Positions 23,339-30,362 of a stretch of DNA of 36,681 nt are shown piece after piece. This DNA is from Planctomycetaceae bacterium. Its GTDB lineage: Bacteria > Planctomycetota > Planctomycetia > Planctomycetales > Planctomycetaceae. The notes under the pieces were generated by a model, which searched no databases, was not told the DNA's origin, and saw only the letters and a list, made by a program, of their open reading frames with translations. The stretch spans positions 1 through 36,681 of the forward strand of contig JAJDEI010000182.1 in assembly GCA_029259845.1 (NCBI GenBank). Direction: 5' to 3'. Position numbers and translations under genes: made by a program. How positions within the stretch are numbered: position 1 is the first letter of the stretch; every line of letters begins with the position of its first letter.

Positions 23339-25603
23339 ATGGATGAATCGCCCCCGATCAACGACGGACCGTTGAACCGACAACTGCAAACCACCGTACA
23401 CTTGTTGCGGCATTTCGGCCCCGGATGGCTGATGTTTCGGGCCGGGTATGCGCTGCGCAAACGGTCCGGCGTGCTGCGACGGTCGCTGCCGGCAACGTCG
23501 TGGGACGCGCAGCCGCTGGCGGGATTCCTCCGCGACCGAAAACTGGCCGATCCGGCGGCGTACCTTCGGCACCGGACTGAGCAACAACGTCCGTTCTTCT
23601 TCAAGGCGGCGGATCGGGAGACGTTCCGCAAACGATTCGCCGACTGGGACGTCATGGGAAGACACCCGGTGTCCGCAACCGACGTGACTCCCGTTTCGGT
23701 CGCCAACGCGTTGTGCGAGGGCGTGTTTCGATTCTTTGAACATCGTGAGATCAACCTCGGTTGTCCGCCCGACTGGCATCAGCATCCAATCACCGGTGTC
23801 CCCTACCCGACCGATCGGCACTGGAGCGAGATCGGCGACTTTGCGGCGGGCGACATCAAATACGTCTGGGAGCCGAGCCGCTTTGCGTGGGTGTATCCGC
23901 TCGTGCGGGCCTATTGGCGGACGGGGGACGAACGTTATCCGCGTTTGTTCTGGGAACTGGCCGACAACTGGCGAGCCATGAACCGGCCGCAGCAGGGAGT
24001 CAACTGGAAATGTGGCCAAGAGATCGCTCTGCGGGTGATGGCGTGCTGCTTCGGGCTGTACGGGTTCGCCGGTTCCCCGGAGACCACTGCGGCGCGAGTC
24101 TCACGATTGGCTCAGGTGATGGCGGTTTCGGGGCAGCGGATCGAACACAACCTGAGTTACGCCGTCAGTCAGCAGAACAATCATGGCATCACTGAAGCGA
24201 CCGGCCTGTGGACGCTCGGATTGTTGTTCCCCGAGTTCGTCACAGCAGCCAAGTGGACAAGCATCGGCCGAGATGCACTTGAGCAGCAATGCCGCAAACT
24301 CATCGACGACGACGGAGCGTTCTCCCAGCATTCGGTCAACTACCAGCGGGTCATGTTGCACGCTTGCGTGTGGGCCGTTCGGCTGGGTGAGCTGCATGGG
24401 CAACCGCTGTCGGACGACCTGCGGGACCGCGTCTGCCGGGCAGGGACGTTCCTGTGGCAACTCCAGGACGAACAGACCGGCCGTCTCCCCCGGTACGGTG
24501 CGAATGACTCGGCGCTCGTGCTGCCGTTGACGAACTGTGGGCCTGAGGACTATCGGCCGGTTGTCCAGGCGACGGGGTGGGGGCGAAACCGCAAGCGGTG
24601 TTTCGAGGGCGGTCCTTGGGATGAGGAGTTGCTGTGGCTATTCGGTGAGGATGCGGTCGCTTCAAATGTCAGTGACGAACGGCGGGGCGACTGGCAAGCT
24701 CCGCAGGCCGGTTACTGTGTGCTGCGGTCGGAGAGCGGGCATCTGATGACGCGGGCGGGGTCGTACCGGCATCGGCCGTCGCATGCGGACATGCTGCATG
24801 CGGATGTATGGTGGCGTGGCCAGAATGTGGCTCTCGACGCGGGGACCCATTCGTACAATGCGCCGTCGCCGTGGGACAGTCCCCTCGCCCGGACGGCCTT
24901 TCATAATACCGTGACCGTAGACGACTGCGATCAGATGGACCGTGCTGGCCGGTTTCTCTGGCTGCCGTGGCTCAGTGCGAAGCAAACGCCGACGACGAGG
25001 TCCTCCGCCGGGGAATTGGCCTGCTGGGAAGGAACCCATGACGGTTACCAGCGTCTGGCTTCGCCCGTCATCTACCGGCGCGGCATCATTCGGATCGGAC
25101 CCGATCACTGGCTTGTCGCCGACTCTCTGACCGGAAACGCTGCTCACACGTACCGGCTGCATTGGTTGTTGCTCGACACTCCGTACGCGCTCGACGAAGA
25201 AGGCCGACACATCCGCCTACAGACGGATGCCGGCCCGTATGACGTTTGCATGGCGTCGATGGCGGAAACGAACGTCTCGTGTGTCCGTGCCGGCACGGAC
25301 GGCCCGCGCGGGTGGTACGCCCCCTGTTATGGCGACCGGCAGCCGGCGCTGTCATTGGCGTGTGCTGCGGAAGCGCGCTCCGTCCGGTTCTGGACACTGC
25401 TGGGCCCGTCGATCGTCGACCTGCAATGCCGGGAACATGAGCTGCGCGCAACGACCGAGAATTGGTCCTGCTGCGTCAAACACGGCGCCCTCAATCGGAC
25501 GGGGGCCCCATTGATCCATTCGGTGACCGTCACGGGAGCGACAACAGACCGCCTGTGTGTCGATTCCTCGAACGACTCTCTGACCCGTTCTTCTACGAAA
25601 TGA
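23339..25603 (+). CDS. Heparinase II/III family protein
   Basis: 754-residue protein of the alginate-lyase/heparinase II/III fold: an alpha-helical toroid (about residues 30-400) with QQNNHGITEATGLWTLG and FSQHSVNYQRVMLHACVW, then a beta-sandwich domain with HADMLHADVWWRGQNVALDA and ARTAFHNTVTVDDCDQMD. These Asn/His/Tyr-bearing segments are where catalytic residues of the lyase family sit. No signal peptide is visible, so it is probably cytoplasmic, as for many biosynthetic-cluster members whose role is unclear. Known lyases cleave uronic-acid polysaccharides, which fits a cluster that makes uronic acids. The ATG at 23339 was preferred over a TTG at 23300 overlapping the wecB stop. A biosynthetic or modifying role is inference. 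Confidence 0.85.
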   Translation: MDESPPINDGPLNRQLQTTVHLLRHFGPGWLMFRAGYALRKRSGVLRRSLPATSWDAQPLAGFLRDRKLADPAAYLRHRTEQQRPFFFKAADRETFRKRFADWDVMGRHPVSATDVTPVSVANALCEGVFRFFEHREINLGCPPDWHQHPITGVPYPTDRHWSEIGDFAAGDIKYVWEPSRFAWVYPLVRAYWRTGDERYPRLFWELADNWRAMNRPQQGVNWKCGQEIALRVMACCFGLYGFAGSPETTAARVSRLAQVMAVSGQRIEHNLSYAVSQQNNHGITEATGLWTLGLLFPEFVTAAKWTSIGRDALEQQCRKLIDDDGAFSQHSVNYQRVMLHACVWAVRLGELHGQPLSDDLRDRVCRAGTFLWQLQDEQTGRLPRYGANDSALVLPLTNCGPEDYRPVVQATGWGRNRKRCFEGGPWDEELLWLFGEDAVASNVSDERRGDWQAPQAGYCVLRSESGHLMTRAGSYRHRPSHADMLHADVWWRGQNVALDAGTHSYNAPSPWDSPLARTAFHNTVTVDDCDQMDRAGRFLWLPWLSAKQTPTTRSSAGELACWEGTHDGYQRLASPVIYRRGIIRIGPDHWLVADSLTGNAAHTYRLHWLLLDTPYALDEEGRHIRLQTDAGPYDVCMASMAETNVSCVRAGTDGPRGWYAPCYGDRQPALSLACAAEARSVRFWTLLGPSIVDLQCREHELRATTENWSCCVKHGALNRTGAPLIHSVTVTGATTDRLCVDSSNDSLTRSSTK

Positions 25604-25613
25604 CCCGATCACC

Positions 25614-26837
25614 ATGCATGTGCTGTTGATTCATCAAGCGTTCATCTCTCCCAAAGAAGCCGGTGGCACGCGTCACCTGGAACTGGGGCAGCGTTTCGTG
25701 AAAGAGGGGAACGATTTCACGATCGTCGCCAGCAATCTGTCCTACCACAGCGGGAAACCGGTCGAAGGGACGGCTGACGGCTGCGAAGAGTACAACGGCG
25801 TGCAGGTGCGGCGGGCGTGGACGTTCGCCTCGCTGCATCGCAGTTACGTGTGGCGGGTCGCCTCGTTCCTGTCGTTCATGGTGACTTCCGTATGGGCAGC
25901 GATGAAGGTCAAGAACGTCGACCTCGTGATGGGCACCTCGCCGCCGATTTTTCAATTGCTCTCGGCTTGGGCCGTCTCGGTCCTCAAGGGAAAGCCGTTC
26001 GTACTCGAAGTCCGCGATCTGTGGCCGGAGTTCGCGATCGATATTGGACTGCTCAAGAACCCGGTGCTGATCTGGTGTGCGCGACGACTGGAGATGTTCC
26101 TCTACAGCCGCGCGACCCATCTGATCGTCAACTCGCCGGCCTATCGCGAGTATCTCATCGAGAAGGGAGTGCCGGCTGCGAAGGTGAGCTTCGTTGCCAA
26201 TGGCGTGGATACCTCGATGTTCTCCCCGTCCATGGACGCGACGGCGTTACGGGACGAATTCGGCTTGAGTGGAAAATTCGTCGTCACCTATGCGGGAGCG
26301 ATCGGGATGGCGAACGATCTCGATGTGGTTCTTGACGCGGCGGATCTTCTTCGCGGCGAGACGGATGTGCATTTCCTGTTGGTCGGCGACGGCAAGGAGT
26401 GTGACCGCCTGCAGGAGCGGGCTGTGCAAATGAGTCTGCCCAACGTGACGTTCACGGGACCGCAGCCAAAAGACGAGATGCCCCGGTTTCTGTCGATGTC
26501 GGATGCGTGCCTGGCGACGCTGCGGGACATTCCCATGTTCCGGACGACGTACCCCAACAAGGTGTTCGACTACATGGCCGCCGCGCGGCCGACGATTCTG
26601 GGGATCGATGGAGTGATTCGTGACGTCGTGGAAGCAGCCGACGGCGGCATCGCCGTTCCGCCGGGAGATTCGGCAGCGCTCTCGGCAGCGGTCGGCGAAC
26701 TGTCGCGAGATCGGCAACGATGCGAGCAGATGGGCCGGTCGGCTCGTGAATACGTGCGGCAACACTTCGACCGCGACCAACAGGCGATCGAGTTTCGCGA
26801 AACCATCGAACAGGTCGCCCTGCGGAGGGCTGCGTGA
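25614..26837 (+). CDS. Glycosyltransferase family 4 (WbuB/WcaI-like)
   Basis: 407-residue GT-B glycosyltransferase. It opens MHVLLIHQAFISPKEAGGTRH, with the glycine-rich nucleotide-binding loop. It continues with LVMGTSPPIFQLLSAWAVS and VLEVRDLWPEFAIDIGLLK, then VSFVANGVDTSMFSP at the domain junction. The donor domain ends with PNKVFDYMAAARPTILGIDG, a pattern of the WbuB-type GT4 enzymes (fucosamine or related deoxy-amino-sugar transferases). The ATG at 25614 lies ten bases after the heparinase-like stop; no strong Shine-Dalgarno is seen. The next gene starts one base after its stop. A role adding an amino sugar right after the PglC-like initiating step is plausible but unproven. Confidence 0.9.
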   Translation: MHVLLIHQAFISPKEAGGTRHLELGQRFVKEGNDFTIVASNLSYHSGKPVEGTADGCEEYNGVQVRRAWTFASLHRSYVWRVASFLSFMVTSVWAAMKVKNVDLVMGTSPPIFQLLSAWAVSVLKGKPFVLEVRDLWPEFAIDIGLLKNPVLIWCARRLEMFLYSRATHLIVNSPAYREYLIEKGVPAAKVSFVANGVDTSMFSPSMDATALRDEFGLSGKFVVTYAGAIGMANDLDVVLDAADLLRGETDVHFLLVGDGKECDRLQERAVQMSLPNVTFTGPQPKDEMPRFLSMSDACLATLRDIPMFRTTYPNKVFDYMAAARPTILGIDGVIRDVVEAADGGIAVPPGDSAALSAAVGELSRDRQRCEQMGRSAREYVRQHFDRDQQAIEFRETIEQVALRRAA

Positions 26838-26838
26838 C

Positions 26839-27471
26839 ATGACAGCAACCCTTTATCACAGACTCGGCAAGCGTGCGACCGATTTAGTCGTCACGGTTCC
26901 GGCGATCGTCGTGCTCGCGCCCCTGTTGGCGATCATCGCCCTGCTGGTGCGTGTGCGGCTCGGCAAGCCGGTGTTGTTCGTGCAACCGCGTCCCGGTCGC
27001 AGCGAACGTTCGTTCCGGCTGATGAAGTTTCGCACGATGACCGATGCCCACGGGGCGGACGGAGAACTGCTCCCGGATGAGCAGCGGATGACGCCCTTCG
27101 GCCGGTTCCTGCGGTCATCGAGCCTTGACGAGCTGCCCGAATTGTGGAACGTGCTGCGGGGAGAGATGAGCCTCGTGGGCCCCCGTCCGCTGCTGGAGCG
27201 GTACCTGCCGTTGTACTCTCCGGAACAGGCCCGGCGGCATACGGCCCGTCCGGGAATTACCGGTTGGGCGCAGGTCAACGGTCGCAACCGAGCCGGTTGG
27301 GATGAGCGCTTTGCGATGGACGTGTGGTACGTCGATCACGCCACGTTGCGGCTGGATTTGCGCATTCTTCTCCTGACAGTCGTCAAGGTTCTGCGACGGG
27401 ACGACATCACCGCGGACGGCTGTGCGACGATGACAGCATTCACCGGATCAACAGATCGGAGGGCGGCATGA
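26839..27471 (+). CDS. pglC: Initiating phosphoglycosyl transferase (PglC-like bacterial sugar transferase)
   Basis: 210-residue monotopic membrane enzyme transferring a phospho-sugar from a UDP-sugar to undecaprenyl phosphate. One re-entrant hydrophobic helix spans about residues 14-38. The soluble core has KFRTMTDA near 63-70, the catalytic Asp-Glu pair at 97-98 in SSLDELPELWNVLRGEMSLV, then GPRPLLERY and the PGITGWAQVNGRN loop. The short length without extra membrane helices is the PglC type rather than the long WbaP/WcaJ type. GGAGGG lies nine bases upstream of the ATG. Its TGA overlaps the next ATG (ATGA). Placed directly before a PglD-like acetyltransferase, the likely donor is UDP-N,N'-diacetylbacillosamine or a related sugar. 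Confidence 0.9.
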   Translation: MTATLYHRLGKRATDLVVTVPAIVVLAPLLAIIALLVRVRLGKPVLFVQPRPGRSERSFRLMKFRTMTDAHGADGELLPDEQRMTPFGRFLRSSSLDELPELWNVLRGEMSLVGPRPLLERYLPLYSPEQARRHTARPGITGWAQVNGRNRAGWDERFAMDVWYVDHATLRLDLRILLLTVVKVLRRDDITADGCATMTAFTGSTDRRAA

Positions 27472-28136
27472 CGACCATCATGCGTCGGATCAAGCGGCGC
27501 GGCGACCGGTCGCTCATTGTGATCGGTGGCGGCGGACATGCGAAGGTACTCATCAGCACGCTGCGTGCGATGGGGCGCGACGTCGATGCGGCATTCGACG
27601 ACGACCGCTCCCGGCACGGCCAGCAATTGCTCGGCGTGCCGATCGCCGGCTCGATTGACGAGGCGGCGACACGATGCTCCGGAGCCGAGGCGGTCATTGG
27701 GATCGGCTCGCCTGACGTTCGCCGGCAACTGGCCGAACGTCTGCCGTTCGACTGGATTCCGGTTGTGCACCCGCACGCCTACGTCGATCCGACGGTCGTT
27801 CTCAACGAAGGGGCTGTTGTGATGGCCGGTGCGGTCGTGCAGCCGGAGACAATCCTGGGCCGGCACTCGATTGTGAACACGAGCGCTTCTATCGACCACG
27901 ACGGACGCATCGGCGAGTACGTGAACATCAGCCCCGGGGTGCATCTTTCCGGTAACGTGGCCGTCGGCGACGCGGCCCTGATCGGGATTGGTGTGTCCGT
28001 GCTGCAGGGGATCACGATCGGCGCGGGCACTGTCGTCGGCGGGGGCGCGGCGGTGATTCGCGACTTGCCGGCACGGGTCGTTGCGGTTGGCTGTCCGGCG
28101 CGGGTCATCCGGTCACTGGACGCGAAGGCAGCGTGA
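27468..28136 (+). CDS. pglD: Sugar O/N-acetyltransferase of the PglD/NeuD family
   Basis: 222-residue left-handed-beta-helix acetyltransferase. The N-terminal sugar-nucleotide domain has LIVIGGGGHAKVLISTL (residues 16-32). The hexapeptide-repeat domain follows: NEGAVVMAGAVVQPE, NTSASIDHDGRIGEYVNIS, SGNVAVGDAALIGIGVS and TIGAGTVVGGGAAVIRDL. His144 in SIDHD corresponds to the catalytic base of PglD. The ATG at 27468 overlaps the pglC-like stop and is preceded by GGAGGG, giving translational coupling. Expected reaction: acetyl-CoA-dependent N-acetylation of a UDP-4-amino-6-deoxy sugar to yield UDP-N,N'-diacetylbacillosamine. This depends on the dehydratase and aminotransferase encoded 13-16 kb away on the other strand. 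Confidence 0.9.
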   Translation: MTTIMRRIKRRGDRSLIVIGGGGHAKVLISTLRAMGRDVDAAFDDDRSRHGQQLLGVPIAGSIDEAATRCSGAEAVIGIGSPDVRRQLAERLPFDWIPVVHPHAYVDPTVVLNEGAVVMAGAVVQPETILGRHSIVNTSASIDHDGRIGEYVNISPGVHLSGNVAVGDAALIGIGVSVLQGITIGAGTVVGGGAAVIRDLPARVVAVGCPARVIRSLDAKAA

Positions 28137-28634
28137 CGGAACAAGGTTCCCGCGAAACCGCAAGCGAAAAACGGCATGTTCCGCACATCGTCGATGTTCA
28201 ATCCGAAATCTTCGGGTGCAATCGGTTTTGATTGCGAATCCGGGAAAAGTCGTGCCACTGCTTCGGTCGGGCACGAGCGGTTCTCGAGTGTTCACCGGCA
28301 CTGCTTGTCCGTCCGAAGCAGTGCGAGAGCCGTTTTCGACGTCGAACGCGGACGGCCAGGCAGTGGCACCGAAATCCGCGCGTGTCCCCAAACCTTCCAT
28401 TGACGACCGGCCGAGATTTCGGATAGCGTCGGGGCTGCTCTGCTCTACCGATCTGCTCCGAGAAGCGGACCGACCGAGTGGACGACACGTGGTTCAGCTT
28501 TCGAAGCCGTCGAATCGAAGCTGACGCTGTTGTTCGCGATCAGTTCGGTCCCCCCGGTATCCGGCCTCTGAGGATACTGCGCTGCCGTGCTGACGCCTTC
28601 TCGACTCGTGTTTCGTCAATTGAGGGGTATGGCC
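28137..28634. other. 498-bp gap with inverted-repeat element, no supported gene
   Basis: The gap holds a small perfect hairpin at 28218-28235 (GCAATC/GATTGC) and the repeat at 28252-28369. Short open frames on both strands show no family pattern, signal or ribosome site that would justify calling them. Confidence 0.6.
28252..28369. repeat. 118-bp inverted-repeat element with GTGCCACTGC ends
   Basis: GTGCCACTGC at 28252-28261 is inverted exactly as GCAGTGGCAC at 28360-28369. Inside, ACTGCTTCGG and CCGAAGCAGT (near 28257-28322) form a second pair. The motifs GTGCCACTGC and GCAGTGCGAGA are shared with the centre of the element at 14159-14322, so the two belong to related repeat families. Confidence 0.55.
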
Positions 28635-28880
28635 ATGTCTGTCGGAGTCGTCGAAGTTGCGTTCCTGCTCGCTGTCACGATCGGTGCTCGGGTTGCTGTG
28701 ACCCGCACGAAGCAACGGTGGATTGGAGCCATCCCCTTATTCTTCCTGTTCGCGACGCTGATATCACCCGCCGACATCGCGAGCACGCTCTTGATCGGGC
28801 TGCCGAACTGTGTGCTGTTCGTGATTATCGTACGACGGTATGCGTCGCGATCTGTGAATGGCTCTGACGCAGCGGCATAA
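28635..28880 (+). CDS. Small membrane protein, three hydrophobic segments
   Basis: 81-residue unknown. Hydrophobic stretches lie at about 3-19, 30-45 and 49-66, with positive residues between the first and second (RTKQRW) and after the third (RRYASR). The ATG at 28635 is preceded by AGGGG with seven bases between, a good ribosome site; an ATG at 28629 is too close to it. The ISPADIASTLLIGLPNCVLF part recalls the P-D...LL..P pattern of the last helices of TatC, but this is only a faint resemblance. It stands alone between the pglD-like gene and the export operon. No function is assigned. Confidence 0.55.
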   Translation: MSVGVVEVAFLLAVTIGARVAVTRTKQRWIGAIPLFFLFATLISPADIASTLLIGLPNCVLFVIIVRRYASRSVNGSDAAA

Positions 28881-28927
28881 CGCTCGGGAAGCGTTCCTTC
28901 GTTCCCGAATCGGTGCTTGGGAACGAA
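28881..28927. repeat. Composite palindromic repeat directly after the small membrane protein gene
   Basis: The stop codon leads straight into AACGCTCGGGAAGCGTT (28879-28895, a hairpin) and then a degenerate copy of the GTTCCC...GGGAAC palindrome (28898-28927, centre altered to ATCGGTGC). The same order follows the stop codon at 35638-35640. Confidence 0.7.
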
Positions 28928-28970
28928 CTTCGTGCGGATGAATCGGTGGTTCTCGGTTCGGAACCTCACC

Positions 28971-29000
28971 TTGACACCTCGGCAGAAAGTGCCGTAGTCT
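28971..29000 (+). promoter_or_regulatory. Candidate sigma-70-type promoter for the export operon
   Basis: A consensus TTGACA at 28971-28976 and TAGTCT at 28995-29000 are separated by 18 bases. A start site near 29007 would give a leader of about 125 bases before the Wza-type gene. The leader contains an exact 15-base tandem repeat at 29077-29106. Confidence 0.55.
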
Positions 29001-29076
29001 CCCGCCCCCATCCATGGGGACGCGCCGGGGGGGTCCGAACTGACGGACCGCTCGCGGTGCACCCTTCCCGGACGAT

Positions 29077-29106
29077 CCGCAACACGACTCCCCGCAACAC
29101 GACTCC
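29077..29106 (+). repeat. Exact 15-bp tandem duplication in the leader of the export operon
   Basis: CCGCAACACGACTCC occurs at 29077-29091 and again at 29092-29106 with no spacer. It lies about 28 bases ahead of the ATG at 29134. Confidence 0.85.
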
Positions 29107-29133
29107 ACTTCGGGCTGTCCCGCAAGCTCGCTC

Positions 29134-30261
29134 ATGGGTTTGATCCCCCTCCAGCATCATCTCGGCGCAACGAACCGCCTCGCGGCTGTCGGGATGATTG
29201 CGCTGCTCGCTGCGACCCTCGGCGGCTGTTCAACCGGTCGCTATGCCGCAGCCGATCTGCCGCCGGAGTGGCAGGCGGATCCGACGGAAAACGCCCAGAC
29301 GCTCGAACTGGCGAAGATCGCCAGCCCGACCGTTCCTTACGATTTGATCGGGCGGGGAGACGTTCTGGAGATCAACGTTGCGGGGGGATTCAACGCGGAC
29401 GACAACAACGAGTGGGTTGTCCGCATCTCCGAGGACGGGGATGCGGTCCTGCCCCATCTGGGCCGCATTCCCCTGGAAGGCCTCGAACTGGTAACTGCTG
29501 AGGCGACGATCGCCTCGCTGTGCCGGGAGAAACAGTTGTACCGGTCGCCGCAGGTGGCCGTCACGATGAAACAACCCAAGATCAACCGGGTCACGGTGAT
29601 TGGAGCCGTGAACAAGCCGAATACCTACGGACTGAGAAGCGCGTCGAGCAGTTTGCTGGAGGCACTGGTCAAAGCGGAGGGCCTTTCCGACGACGCCGGC
29701 ACGCAGGTGGAAATCCGACATCCGGGGTTCCGCAACTCGCCGTCGACCCCGCGGATCGCCGCCCTGAGTGACCAGCAATTCGAGCAAGGTGTGCGGACCG
29801 TTTCACACGAGGGACCGACCTCGTCCTCCGGTCCGCAGATGGTGACGATCGACCTGATCTCCGCGACCAAACAAAGCCAGGGCGGCTACTACCTGCCGGA
29901 TGGAGCGATCATCAACGTCGAGCGTCGTGACCCGCTGCCGATCCATGTCGCCGGCCTCGTCAAGAAGGCCGGTTCGTACGATTTCCCGCTGGGGAAGGAA
30001 CTGACGCTCCTGGACGCGGTCTCGGAAGCGGGCGGCATCTCGAATCCCCTCGCGAACAAGGTGTTCATCATCCGCACCAAACCGGGGCACGACGAACCGA
30101 TCCTGATCGAAGCCAGTCTGCGAAAAGCCAAGAACGAACTGGGCTTGGAAAACCCACGCTTGACGCCAGGAGACTATGTGAGCGTCGAGCAGACCCCGGC
30201 GACGGGGATTTACGAAGCACTCCGTCTGATCGGCTTCGGCGTCAATGGCCGGGCGTTTTGA
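29134..30261 (+). CDS. Polysaccharide export outer-membrane lipoprotein (Wza family)
   Basis: 375-residue exported lipoprotein. The signal peptide ends in the lipobox LGGC, with the lipidated Cys at 32. The Poly_export domain follows: PYDLIGRGDVLEINVAGG, EDGDAVLPHLGRIPLEGL and SPQVAVTMKQPKINRVTVIGA-type strands. Two SLBB-like units follow (INRVTVIGAVNKPNTYGL and PIHVAGLVKKAGSYDFP). Expected to form or contact the exit channel for surface polysaccharide together with the Wzc-type protein encoded next. A Ser/Pro-rich insert sits near 195-235. The ATG at 29134 lacks a good Shine-Dalgarno; the frame upstream is not credible. The stop is followed by a 101-bp repeat-containing gap. Confidence 0.92.
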   Translation: MGLIPLQHHLGATNRLAAVGMIALLAATLGGCSTGRYAAADLPPEWQADPTENAQTLELAKIASPTVPYDLIGRGDVLEINVAGGFNADDNNEWVVRISEDGDAVLPHLGRIPLEGLELVTAEATIASLCREKQLYRSPQVAVTMKQPKINRVTVIGAVNKPNTYGLRSASSSLLEALVKAEGLSDDAGTQVEIRHPGFRNSPSTPRIAALSDQQFEQGVRTVSHEGPTSSSGPQMVTIDLISATKQSQGGYYLPDGAIINVERRDPLPIHVAGLVKKAGSYDFPLGKELTLLDAVSEAGGISNPLANKVFIIRTKPGHDEPILIEASLRKAKNELGLENPRLTPGDYVSVEQTPATGIYEALRLIGFGVNGRAF

Positions 30262-30275
30262 CCAACATTTTGAAT

Positions 30276-30345
30276 GCGGAAGTCGGAATGGGGAAGTCGG
30301 AATAATGTTCGCTCGCGGCTTCTGACTATTCCCGAATTCCGACTT
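30276..30345. repeat. 14-bp tandem repeat with an inverted copy between wza-like and wzc-like genes
   Basis: Units reading GCGGAAGTCGGAAT and GGGGAAGTCGGAAT lie in tandem at 30276-30289 and 30290-30303. AAGTCGGAAT is inverted exactly as ATTCCGACTT at 30336-30345. A transcript could form a hairpin about 17 bases ahead of the next ATG. Confidence 0.75.
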
Positions 30346-30362
30346 GCCCAAAGGCCGACATC

